A stretch of DNA of 52,129 nucleotides from Gammaproteobacteria bacterium (GTDB taxonomy: Bacteria; Pseudomonadota; Gammaproteobacteria; Pseudomonadales; Azotimanducaceae): contig JAPPDJ010000150.1 in assembly GCA_028824555.1 (NCBI GenBank), positions 1 through 52,129 of the forward strand. Reading direction: 5' to 3'. The translations under genes and the position numbers were made by a program. Position 1 is the stretch's first letter. The number at the start of each line of letters is the position of its first letter. Below, piece after piece: positions 27,607 through 35,528 of this stretch. Below the pieces are notes generated by a model, which did not search any database, had not been told where the DNA came from, and was given only the letters and a program-made list of their open reading frames with translations.

Positions 27607-27697
27607 CGGAGGCGTCTCGCCCTCCCTTGCGTGCCGAAGGCGCGCTTTTTCTTATGCGCCAAGCATTGCGTGCGTAGGGAGGGGACGCCTCCCTCCA
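27607..27697. repeat. GGAGG-type imperfect inverted repeat
   Basis: GGAGGCGTCTCGCCCTCCCT on the left and GTAGGGAGGGGACGCCTCCC on the right are imperfect inverted copies about 45 nt apart, with an internal inverted repeat near GAAGGCGCGC. The gap 27410-27716 otherwise shows no gene. It is related to the perfect element at 18692. Confidence 0.7.
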
Positions 27698-27716
27698 AGG
27701 CCTTGCCCCCCGAGGA

Positions 27717-30635
27717 TCAGCGTTTTGGAAAGCCGCCCACCCAGATGGGGCTGGACCAGGCCATGGCGTCGTTGGCTTGGGTGACGCGGATGAAATACCA
27801 GTCGCCGTGGCGGGTGCCTTGGTCGGTGAACTCGAACGCCACGTCCATTGCGCCTTCGGTGCGGGCGCGCCGGAGCCCAACTCGGTCGGTGTACTCGCCG
27901 AACGGAATCTCTGCCGTGGCTTGGCCGCGGCTGGCGTCGCGCAGCGAGAGTACGACCGTGCCTGGCGGGGTCGTTTGGTGACGGCGGAGGATGGGTGGGC
28001 CGCCGCCGAACTCTGTGGCTTCCTTGAGGCTCAGGGTTATCTGCCCGATGCGCTTTACGTCGGCCAGGGTGAGGAGCAGGGAGCTGGGGCCGCCTCGAGT
28101 GTGGGTGGCGAAGCGAACGGTGGTGGCGTCCACGAGTTCCACTTTCTGGATGTTTGCGTTGTGGAGGTCCTGGCCGGTGGCATCGACGATGGTTGCGCCT
28201 TCCACGGTGAGTTCGCCGCGCCAGCCGCGCCAGCCGCGGGGGTTGTCGCCGGGATGCATGGGGGTGGAGTCGGAGTGGAAGACGAGTTGGTATCGGCCGT
28301 CCTTGGGCGGGCCCGGCTCCGGCGGAAACTCGCGGCGGTCGATTTCGCGGTCGTTTTTCACCAGCACGATGCTGTCGATGGGGGCGGTGCCGATGACCCG
28401 GCCGCGCACTAAGCGATGCTCGGCGAACTCGGCCCGCTGGCCCATGCCGGTGCCGTTCACCGACACGTCCAGAATGATGCGGTCGCCGGTGGTGGCGTAG
28501 GTGTAGAGGTTCTTCATCGCGTCGAACAAGGCGTCGGTGGTGCGCTCGGTCGCGAGCAGCGCGCCGAGGCCGCCGCGCTGGGACAGCGAGCCTCCCTTGG
28601 GCGCGCTGTAGCCGGGCTGGCTGAGATGGTTGTCGCTGGCGGCGATGAAGCCCACTTGGTGGCCGTGGTTCAGGTACATGCGGCCGAACCACTCGAAGCT
28701 GCCGTGCTGCGACATGATCTCCACCAGCGGCTCGAGTTCGGGGTCGTTCTGGCGGTAGTCGCCGGACTGGTGGGCGTGCGGGATCACGACTACGTCACGG
28801 GGGTCGTGGTGGGTGCGCAGGCCCTGGTATAGGCGTGAGAGAGTGCCGTATTCCTGCGCCGGGATGCGCGGGCCTTGGAAAGGGCGTCGAAACAGGACGT
28901 TGTGGTGGCCGCCTTGGGGGCCGCGGATGGTCCATTCGTAGCCGACGAAGGCGACGAAGTGCCCGTCCCGGCTGGAGTTCTGCACGATGTCATTGAGCAC
29001 GTTCCACTCGTGGTCGTCCATCCAGATGTCGTGTTCAGAGTGGGTGACATAGTCGAGCCGGGCGTCTTCCCGCGCCCACTCCATGAACCGCTGCGGCGTG
29101 CCCACGCCTTCGGCGAAGCCGGAGTGGCCGTGGGTGTCGCCCCAGTAGATGCGCCGCTCGGGCGCTTCCTGCACGAGGATGGGATTGGCGACTCCGCGGA
29201 TGGCGCCGTCGGCGGAGCGGAAGGAAAACCGATACACGCCAGGTTGGCCCAAGGTGATGCCCGAAACGACGCGGATGGCGCTTCGGTCGCGTGGTCGGAA
29301 GGGGTGCTTCCAGCGCGGTGGCGGGTCCTCCTCCAAGCCATCGCGGTGCATCACGATTCGATTGCCGCCGACTGGAGCTACGTGCTGGTCGATGATGACG
29401 GCGGGATTGTCCTCGAGGGGTGGAGCGGTGTCGCCGGCCTCGCGGGCCGTGTGGACAAAGGTGGGGTGCCCGAAGGGCTCGCCGTTGAAGTGCACACCGT
29501 CGACGAGGTCGGCCGGCAACGGCTCATTCAGCATGTAGGTGGTCGTCCAGCGAAGCGGTACGCGTTCCTCTCCCGGCTCCGACGTGGGATAACCGAGCTC
29601 TTGCAGCATGCGGTCATGGTTCGCTTGCTCCTCATCGGTGCGGGGCCTGGCGGTCTGGTGGATTGCCCCGAAAAGATCGCCGTTAAGCCGAATCTCCCAC
29701 CATTCGGGAATGGGCTCGCGGGCGCGGTTGTAGAAGCGGTCTTCGGCGCGAATGTGCAGGTCGAAGGGTTCGCCAGCGGCTACCACCGAAGGGGCGAAAC
29801 CGTGCAGTGCGGCTACCGCCGTGCCGCCGATGGCGGTGGGCTGGATCGGCAGGCTCACGAGCAAGCCCGAGCCGTCGAAGTCCACGTACAGAGGCAAGGG
29901 CATGCGGTCGCTGCTGAAGTCGGGAAGCAGGATGCCAGCGCCGCCGCCACTGGTGTCGCCATAGGTGATCGTCACGGTATCGCCGGGTGCGAGCCGTCCG
30001 GAGACGACGCGGAACATCAGGTTGTCGATGCCGCCCCGGAAGCCGCCGTGCATCCCGGACATGAGCGCGCCGTGACGGGCGAAGGCGACTCGTGGATTCG
30101 ACGAGGCGATGGTGACGTGGTTGTCGGCAGCGGGGTCGTCGGTTTGGAAGTGGCCGAAGCTCGCCATGAAATGGCGCGCCACGACGATGCCGCCGCCGGG
30201 CTCCACCGCTTTGGACCCGACGGTCCAGGTCTGGCGAATGGTGGCGTGGGTGCCCGCCTCAAACGGGCCCGTGTCTGCGACCAGGGTGCCGCGGGCGCTG
30301 GGCTCGTCGTCGATCAGGGTGAACTCGGCGATGAAATGATCGAGATTCCTCATGCCGCCTTCGCTGGCGCCGTAGGAGAGCACTTGCGACACGGTCTGGG
30401 TGGCATTCACCGGCACGTAGTCGCCGGTTAGGGAGTAGGCATTGATCCACGCCCAGAGGGTTTGCGCCCGGTCGCGGGCATTGGCGGCGTGCGTCGGCGC
30501 CTGCCCGAGGTCGGCCTTCAGCGCTTCCACCTGCGCCCGGAGGTCGTCGTCGAGATGGTCGGCTGGCGCGTCGTCCTGCGCGGCCGCGGCAGTGAGGCCA
30601 ACCAACACGCAAGCTGCAAGGAGGCATCGAGGCAT
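27717..30635 (-). CDS. Secreted DUF3604-family protein
   Basis: A 972-residue exported protein. The ATG at 30635 gives a signal peptide (CLLAACVLVGLTAAAA); a GTG at 30698 would bury it. The C-terminal two thirds match DUF3604, a PHP-like metal-dependent fold: IYWGDTHGHSGFAEG at about residue 497, DYVTHSEHDIWMDD, GYEWTIRGPQGGHHNV, VVVIPHAHQSG and GFIAASDNH. The many conserved His and Asp residues suggest a hydrolase or phosphoesterase, but the reaction is not known to me. The first 450 residues are beta-rich and probably interact with ligand or cell surface. DUF3604 is widespread in marine Gammaproteobacteria. The gene is monocistronic and divergent from the DUF2066 gene. Confidence 0.88.
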   Translation of the reverse strand: MPRCLLAACVLVGLTAAAAQDDAPADHLDDDLRAQVEALKADLGQAPTHAANARDRAQTLWAWINAYSLTGDYVPVNATQTVSQVLSYGASEGGMRNLDHFIAEFTLIDDEPSARGTLVADTGPFEAGTHATIRQTWTVGSKAVEPGGGIVVARHFMASFGHFQTDDPAADNHVTIASSNPRVAFARHGALMSGMHGGFRGGIDNLMFRVVSGRLAPGDTVTITYGDTSGGGAGILLPDFSSDRMPLPLYVDFDGSGLLVSLPIQPTAIGGTAVAALHGFAPSVVAAGEPFDLHIRAEDRFYNRAREPIPEWWEIRLNGDLFGAIHQTARPRTDEEQANHDRMLQELGYPTSEPGEERVPLRWTTTYMLNEPLPADLVDGVHFNGEPFGHPTFVHTAREAGDTAPPLEDNPAVIIDQHVAPVGGNRIVMHRDGLEEDPPPRWKHPFRPRDRSAIRVVSGITLGQPGVYRFSFRSADGAIRGVANPILVQEAPERRIYWGDTHGHSGFAEGVGTPQRFMEWAREDARLDYVTHSEHDIWMDDHEWNVLNDIVQNSSRDGHFVAFVGYEWTIRGPQGGHHNVLFRRPFQGPRIPAQEYGTLSRLYQGLRTHHDPRDVVVIPHAHQSGDYRQNDPELEPLVEIMSQHGSFEWFGRMYLNHGHQVGFIAASDNHLSQPGYSAPKGGSLSQRGGLGALLATERTTDALFDAMKNLYTYATTGDRIILDVSVNGTGMGQRAEFAEHRLVRGRVIGTAPIDSIVLVKNDREIDRREFPPEPGPPKDGRYQLVFHSDSTPMHPGDNPRGWRGWRGELTVEGATIVDATGQDLHNANIQKVELVDATTVRFATHTRGGPSSLLLTLADVKRIGQITLSLKEATEFGGGPPILRRHQTTPPGTVVLSLRDASRGQATAEIPFGEYTDRVGLRRARTEGAMDVAFEFTDQGTRHGDWYFIRVTQANDAMAWSSPIWVGGFPKR

Positions 30636-30841
30636 CGGCACTGCCGGCGTTCTCTTACGTGGACGCGAGGATTGTATGTCGGCAACCGTGAACGGCACCT
30701 GAACGGTGAGACGTTAGCAGGCTTTGGAGGGTTGGTGTACCTGCGTCCATGACCAATCCGGGGCAACGGGGCCGCGGAACGGGTACCGGGCGTTGGTTTT
30801 CAGTAGAATTCGCGCCCGCGCTCCACACACGACTTTCCGCC

Positions 30842-31948
30842 ATGAAACTCGCTCCGATGGCATCGCTTGCGTGTCTCGCCGTCGCCGTGGGGCTGTGGCC
30901 GGCTTCCGCCCGGGCGGATGTTGTGGAGTGGCTCTACGACGTTGATGTGCCGGTCGTCGCGACAACGTCGGGCGAGGTGGATCCGCGTCGGGCAGCCGGG
31001 AGAGCGTTGCGGGAGTTGCTGGTGCGCATGACCGGTATCAAGCCGTTGCCAAACACCGCGGCCGTGCGCGGCGCGATTGCCAATCCAGACCGCTACTACG
31101 CCCAGTACGGCTTTGTGACGCGCGAGGCGCAGCCGGCGCTTGAAGACGACTCCGGGGTCGATGCCACCGAGACGCGCCTTGCGGTGCGCTTCGACACCTC
31201 GGCCGTGCTCGACCTGCTCCGCTCTGCCGAACTGCCGATATGGGGCCAAGACCGCCCCCGGGTGCTGATTTGGCTGGTGTTGGATCGCCGTGACGCGAGG
31301 CGCGAGGTTGCTTCCGCCACATCCGGCGACATCCCCGCAAAGCTGCACGAGGCAGCTCGTCAGCGCGGCCTGCTGGTGGAACTGCCGCTCTTGGATCTGC
31401 CCGATCAGCAGCTTGCTCCCGCCGACCTCTGGGGCGGATTCGGGGCTCGCATAGACACGGCTTCACGGCGCTACGACCCAGACGTGCTGGTCGTCGCGCG
31501 CTTGCACGAGGGGCGCGAAGGCGCATGGACCGTGGATTGGCGCTTGCGTGATCCAGGCGATCGCGCAAGCGAGGCAAGGGATCTGTCCTACGCGGCCGAC
31601 GAAACCGAGTCACTGCGCTGGGCCATCGACCGCACCGCCGACGAACTCGGCCGCCGTCTGGCCGTGACCGGAACTTCGACGGACATCATGCAGCTCGTTG
31701 TCACCGGCGCCGACACGCCTCCCGCATACGGTGCCGTGCTGCGCTATCTCGCATCGCGGGAGTATCTGGAGCAAGTCGAGGTGGTCGGCTGGACCGGCAC
31801 GTCGCTCGAACTCGCCCTGCACGCCCGCACCGACGCCAGCCGAGTGCGCGGGCTTTTGTCTCTGGGCGGCATGTTTGCCACGGGTGACTCGGTAGCCCTC
31901 GGCACAGGCCAACCCTTGGCGCACATGGTTTGGCAGGGCGCTCGATGA
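30842..31948 (+). CDS. DUF2066 domain protein, exported
   Basis: A 368-residue gammaproteobacterial protein of unknown function. The ATG at 30842 gives a signal peptide (LACLAVAVGLWPASARA), and the mature protein begins DVVEWLYDVDVPV. Family-typical stretches are ALRELLVRMTGIKPLP, YYAQYGFVTRE and LPIWGQDRPRVLIWLVL. In this and many Gammaproteobacteria the gene precedes a CDP-alcohol phosphatidyltransferase gene and hda. It is joined to the next gene by an ATGA overlap. The frame is open upstream to 30749, but that region overlaps the divergent promoter area; TAGAAT at 30804 could be a -10 element. Confidence 0.85.
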   Translation: MKLAPMASLACLAVAVGLWPASARADVVEWLYDVDVPVVATTSGEVDPRRAAGRALRELLVRMTGIKPLPNTAAVRGAIANPDRYYAQYGFVTREAQPALEDDSGVDATETRLAVRFDTSAVLDLLRSAELPIWGQDRPRVLIWLVLDRRDARREVASATSGDIPAKLHEAARQRGLLVELPLLDLPDQQLAPADLWGGFGARIDTASRRYDPDVLVVARLHEGREGAWTVDWRLRDPGDRASEARDLSYAADETESLRWAIDRTADELGRRLAVTGTSTDIMQLVVTGADTPPAYGAVLRYLASREYLEQVEVVGWTGTSLELALHARTDASRVRGLLSLGGMFATGDSVALGTGQPLAHMVWQGAR

Positions 31949-32520
31949 TTCGCCAACTGCCGAACCTCATCACCATCGCCCGACTGGTGCTGGTGCCACC
32001 AGCGGGCTGGCTGCTTTGGCATCAGGACTACGGTGTGGCACTCGTGGTCATTGCCGTGGCGGGACTGTCGGACTTCATCGACGGCGAGCTGGCACGGCGC
32101 TTCGACTGGCGCAGCCGCTTTGGCGAATTCGCCGACCCGCTCGCGGACAAGCTGCTGGTGTCCGTGGTGTTTGTGGTGTTGGTATTGCAGCAGCACATAC
32201 CGATCTGGTTGGTTGTGGTGGTCGTGCTGCGCGATGCGGTGATCCTCGGCGGCGCTGCCGCCTACCGGCTGTTGTTCCACGACATCGAGATTTCGCCCAC
32301 GTTCGTGAGCAAGGCCAACACGGCGGTGCAGGTGGTGCTGCCGATTCTGGTGTTGGTGACGCTGCTCGACATCCCCACCTTGTCGGGGCTCGTGGCCGCG
32401 ATCGTGGATCCTTGGCTGTTCGGCATCGCTGCCGCGTTTGCCATTTGGTCTGGCCTCGACTATGTGATCAGCTGGAGCCGGCGGGCCATCGACGGCATGC
32501 AGGAGCGGGGGGCGCCATGA
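31945..32520 (+). CDS. CDP-alcohol phosphatidyltransferase family protein
   Basis: A 191-residue inner-membrane enzyme with about six helices. The diagnostic motif is complete: Asp43, Asp46, Gly47, Ala50, Arg51, Gly60, Asp64 and Asp68 in DFIDGELAR...GEFADPLADK. The family transfers a phosphoalcohol from CDP-diacylglycerol or a CDP-alcohol, as in phosphatidylglycerophosphate or cardiolipin synthesis. The copy next to hda in Gammaproteobacteria is usually a PgsA paralogue, and its exact substrate is unsettled. Start and stop overlap both neighbours by ATGA, so translation of the whole cluster is coupled. Confidence 0.93.
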   Translation: MIRQLPNLITIARLVLVPPAGWLLWHQDYGVALVVIAVAGLSDFIDGELARRFDWRSRFGEFADPLADKLLVSVVFVVLVLQQHIPIWLVVVVVLRDAVILGGAAAYRLLFHDIEISPTFVSKANTAVQVVLPILVLVTLLDIPTLSGLVAAIVDPWLFGIAAAFAIWSGLDYVISWSRRAIDGMQERGAP

Positions 32521-33218
32521 CTGCCCGGTTGGCGTCCGCATCGGCGCCCAAGCACCAGCTTGCGCTGCGCTTCCCGCTTCGGCCCCGGAGCCGCTTCGAA
32601 CACTTCGTGGTTGGCGCCAACTCCGCGCCGGTGGAACGCCTGCGTGCGCCGGCCGCGAGATTCGAGTGCCTTTGGCTGTTCGGTTCGTCCGGGGTGGGCA
32701 AAACCCACCTGTTGCAGGCGACCTGCCACGCGGTGGCGGACGCCGCCTATCTGCCGGCGCGTCGTATCCCGGCGGATGAGGCGTCCCTCAAACGCTATGC
32801 ACGCTTCCGAGCAACGCTCGTGGACGACGTGGAGGCCTGGCTCGGCCATGCCGCCACTGAGCGCGAGCTGTACAGCCTCTACAACGAGCTCGCTCGAGCC
32901 GAGGCGCGGCTGGTGTTCACGGCCTCCCGCTCCCCCCGCGAGTGCGACTTCGCCTTGCCCGACTTGGCGTCGCGGCTTTGCGCGGCCGAATGCTACGAAG
33001 TCGCGCGCCTGTCCGACGAAGACAAGCTGCCACTCCTCATCAACGCCGCCCAGGATCGGGGCCTCAGACTGTCCGAGGATGTGGTGCGTTTCCTCCTGAC
33101 CAGGGTCAGCCGGGACCAGAAAGGCCTGCTCGACACGCTGAACCGTCTCGACCACGCCTCGCTGACGCGAAAGCGTGGCCTCACGGTGCCGTTCGTGAAA
33201 GAGGTGTTGGGGCTGTGA
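32517..33218 (+). CDS. hda: Hda-like DnaA regulatory inactivator
   Basis: A 233-residue AAA+ protein homologous to domain III of DnaA. Walker A is GSSGVGKT (56-63), and an N-terminal clamp-binding-like segment QLALRFPL (14-21) precedes it. DDVEAWLG is the Walker B region, and TASRSPRECDFALPDLASRL fits sensor 1 and the arginine-finger area. Together with the sliding clamp, Hda stimulates ATP hydrolysis on DnaA and so limits re-initiation. The ATG at 32517 overlaps the previous stop. The open frame reaches back to 32016, but that part is shadow. The stop overlaps the following GTG by 4 nt. Confidence 0.92.
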   Translation: MTARLASASAPKHQLALRFPLRPRSRFEHFVVGANSAPVERLRAPAARFECLWLFGSSGVGKTHLLQATCHAVADAAYLPARRIPADEASLKRYARFRATLVDDVEAWLGHAATERELYSLYNELARAEARLVFTASRSPRECDFALPDLASRLCAAECYEVARLSDEDKLPLLINAAQDRGLRLSEDVVRFLLTRVSRDQKGLLDTLNRLDHASLTRKRGLTVPFVKEVLGL

Positions 33219-34309
33219 AGCCGAGTGCCGACGCGCGTCCCTTGCGCTGCGTGGTGGTGACCGGCGGCGGCACCGCCGGCCACACCGTGCCCACCTTGCC
33301 GGTGATCGAGCATCTCTTGGCGCAAGGCTGCGAGGTGCACTTCGTGGGTTCCCATTCGGGCCTGGAGGAGCGCTTGGTCAAGCCGCTTGGCGTGACTTAT
33401 CACGGCGTCAGCACCGGCAAGCTGCGGCGCTATTTCTCGCTCGCCAACCTAACGGATCTGGCGCGCATCCCGCTCGGCGTCGTGCAGGCGTGGTTTCTGC
33501 TCGGGCGCATCGGCCCGCAGGTGGTGTTCGCCAAGGGCGGCTTCGTGTCGTTTGCGGCCGCGGTGGCTGGCTGGCTGCGCGGCGTGCCGCTGGTGACGCA
33601 CGAATCCGACCTGACGCCGGGCCTTGCCAACCGATTGGTGGCGCCGCTGGCGCAAACCGTTTGCGTGAACTTCGACGAAACTGCCGGTGCCCTCGCGCGC
33701 ACGGTCGCCACCGGAACGCCCCTGCGGCAGGCACTCGCCTGCGGCGACGCCGCGCGGGGGCGGGCGCTGCTTGGAATCGCGACCGACAAGCCCGTAATGC
33801 TGGTGGTGGGTGGCAGTCTCGGCGCCACGGCGCTGAACGAAGTGCTGCGCGAGACCCTCGATGCGCTGCTGCCGCGCTTCGTGGTGGTTCATGTCTGCGG
33901 CCCCGGACGGCTCGATCCGTCGCTTGAGGGGCGCGAGGGCTATGTACAGCGCGAGTACATCGACGAGGGCTGGGGCGATGTCATCGCCACGGCGGACTTC
34001 GTCGTCTCTCGCGCCGGCGCCAATGCGCTGTATGAATGGCTGGCGCTCGGCAAGCCCCATCTGCTGGTGCCGCTGCCGCGCAGTGTAAGCCGCGGCGACC
34101 AGATCGAGAACGCGGAATACGCCCGCAAGCGAGGATTGAGCCTCGTCATCGAGCAGGAGAAGCTGACGCCGGCAAGTCTCATCGACGGTGTCGGGTGCCT
34201 TGCCGACGCGTTGCCGGCGTGGCGCGAGCGGCTGGCCGGCTTTGGCCGTCGCGACAGCGCCCAACTCATCGTCGCCGAACTCGAACGCGCCGCCGCGACC
34301 CGAAACTGA
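33215..34309 (+). CDS. MurG-family UDP-GlcNAc glycosyltransferase of Firmicutes type
   Basis: A 364-residue GT-B enzyme that would add GlcNAc to lipid I or a similar lipid-linked sugar. The GTG at 33215 overlaps the hda stop. Motifs are TGGGTAGHT, STGKLRRYFSLANL, FAKGGFVSF, THESDLTPGLANRL, VVGGSLGATALNEVL and SRGDQIENAEYARK. These match MurG from streptococci and relatives as I recall it, not the E. coli form (GGTGGH, HEQN, QQYWNA). A second, canonical murG in the division cluster elsewhere in the genome is likely, so this copy may act on another acceptor or be a transferred paralogue. It lies in the DUF2066-hda operon, which usually ends without it. Confidence 0.85.
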   Translation: MKPSADARPLRCVVVTGGGTAGHTVPTLPVIEHLLAQGCEVHFVGSHSGLEERLVKPLGVTYHGVSTGKLRRYFSLANLTDLARIPLGVVQAWFLLGRIGPQVVFAKGGFVSFAAAVAGWLRGVPLVTHESDLTPGLANRLVAPLAQTVCVNFDETAGALARTVATGTPLRQALACGDAARGRALLGIATDKPVMLVVGGSLGATALNEVLRETLDALLPRFVVVHVCGPGRLDPSLEGREGYVQREYIDEGWGDVIATADFVVSRAGANALYEWLALGKPHLLVPLPRSVSRGDQIENAEYARKRGLSLVIEQEKLTPASLIDGVGCLADALPAWRERLAGFGRRDSAQLIVAELERAAATRN

Positions 34310-34349
34310 CCCAATCGCTCCCCTTTGCGAGGAGGAACAAGGACCAAGC

Positions 34350-35528
34350 ATGTACCGTGTCAAGACATTCAACCAGATCGCCGCCCAGGGACTCGCCCGA
34401 TTCCCGGAAGGCGCCTTCGATGTGGGCCCGGACACCTCCGAGCCGCACGCCATCCTGCTGCGCAGCCACAGGCTCGTCGGCAACGACATCGGCGCGGATG
34501 TGCGTGCCGTGGCGCGCGCCGGTGTCGGCTACAACAACGTGCCCGTGGACGAATGCACGCGGCAGGGCGTCGTGGTGTTCAACACGCCGGGCGCGAACGC
34601 GAACTCGGTCAAGGAACTCGTGCTGACGGCACTGCTGCTGTCCTCCCGCGATGTGCTTGGCGGCATCTCGTTCGTCGGCAGCCTCGGCAACGTCCACGAC
34701 GAAGCCGAGTTGCATGCCGAGGTCGAGACACAGAAGAAGCGATTCAAGGGACACGAGCTGAAGGACCGCACTTTGGGAATCGTGGGCCTTGGCGCCGTGG
34801 GCTCGCTGGTGGCAAGTGCCGCGCTAGACCTCGGCATGAACGTGCTCGGCTACGACCCGGCGCTGTCTGTCGATGCAGCCTGGCGCTTGCCGAGCACGGT
34901 GCGGCGCATGGAGGGCACGGGGCCCCTGTTCGCCCGCTCCGACTACGTCACGTTGCACGCCCCGGCGTTGCCGGAAAACCGCGGCATGATCGATGCGACG
35001 AGCTTGGCGGGCTTCCGCCAAGGCTCGGTCCTGCTCAACTTCGCCCGGCAGGAGCTCGTGGACGAGGCCGCAGTGGCCGAGGCACTCGCGAGCGGACGCC
35101 TCTCGAGCTACTTCGGCGATTTCCCGAGCGTGGCCCTGCGCGAGTCTCCCAACGTCTTTGCCACGCCTCACCTGGGCGCGAGCACGACGGAGGCGGAGGA
35201 GAACTGCGCGGTGATGGCTGTCGACCAGCTCCGCGACTTCCTGCTCTACGGCAACATCGTCAACTCGGTGAACTTCCCGCAGGTGGCGCTGGACCCCGCC
35301 GGCGGGCACCGCATCGGCATCACGAACGTCAACCACCCCGGCATGTTGGGACAACTCACCGCCGTGCTGGCGGACGCCAACATCAACGTCATCGACATGA
35401 TCAACAAGAGCCAGGACGACGTGGCCTACAACCTCATTGACCTCGACACGCCGCCCGACGCAGCCCTCATCGCGAGCCTAGAGGGCATCGAGGATGTCAT
35501 GAACGTTCGGGTGTTCGATCCGGTGTAG
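34350..35528 (+). CDS. serA: D-3-phosphoglycerate dehydrogenase with C-terminal ACT domain
   Basis: A 392-residue NAD-dependent 2-hydroxyacid dehydrogenase, the first step of serine synthesis. The Rossmann motif is GIVGLGAVGSLVASAAL (about 147-163). Catalytic features are Arg in NFARQELVDEA (the usual NxARG has Gln here in place of Gly), Glu in RESPNVF and His in ATPHLGAS. A C-terminal ACT domain (NHPGMLGQLTAVLADANINVIDM) may sense serine. The ATG at 34350 is preceded by GGAGG and AAGGA; the frame upstream overlaps the previous gene. Its 3' end overlaps the convergent mnmC gene by 32 nt. The gap of 40 nt after the murG-like gene suggests cotranscription. Confidence 0.9.
   Translation: MYRVKTFNQIAAQGLARFPEGAFDVGPDTSEPHAILLRSHRLVGNDIGADVRAVARAGVGYNNVPVDECTRQGVVVFNTPGANANSVKELVLTALLLSSRDVLGGISFVGSLGNVHDEAELHAEVETQKKRFKGHELKDRTLGIVGLGAVGSLVASAALDLGMNVLGYDPALSVDAAWRLPSTVRRMEGTGPLFARSDYVTLHAPALPENRGMIDATSLAGFRQGSVLLNFARQELVDEAAVAEALASGRLSSYFGDFPSVALRESPNVFATPHLGASTTEAEENCAVMAVDQLRDFLLYGNIVNSVNFPQVALDPAGGHRIGITNVNHPGMLGQLTAVLADANINVIDMINKSQDDVAYNLIDLDTPPDAALIASLEGIEDVMNVRVFDPV

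Noticed and set aside
28875-30431. A 518-codon plus-strand open frame
   Set aside because: It is antisense to the DUF3604 gene, whose protein has clear domain motifs; long antisense frames are expected at this GC content.
32016-32516. N-terminal extension of Hda over the phosphatidyltransferase gene
   Set aside because: The sequence is a shadow frame of the CDP-alcohol phosphatidyltransferase; the ATGA overlap at 32517 sets the start.
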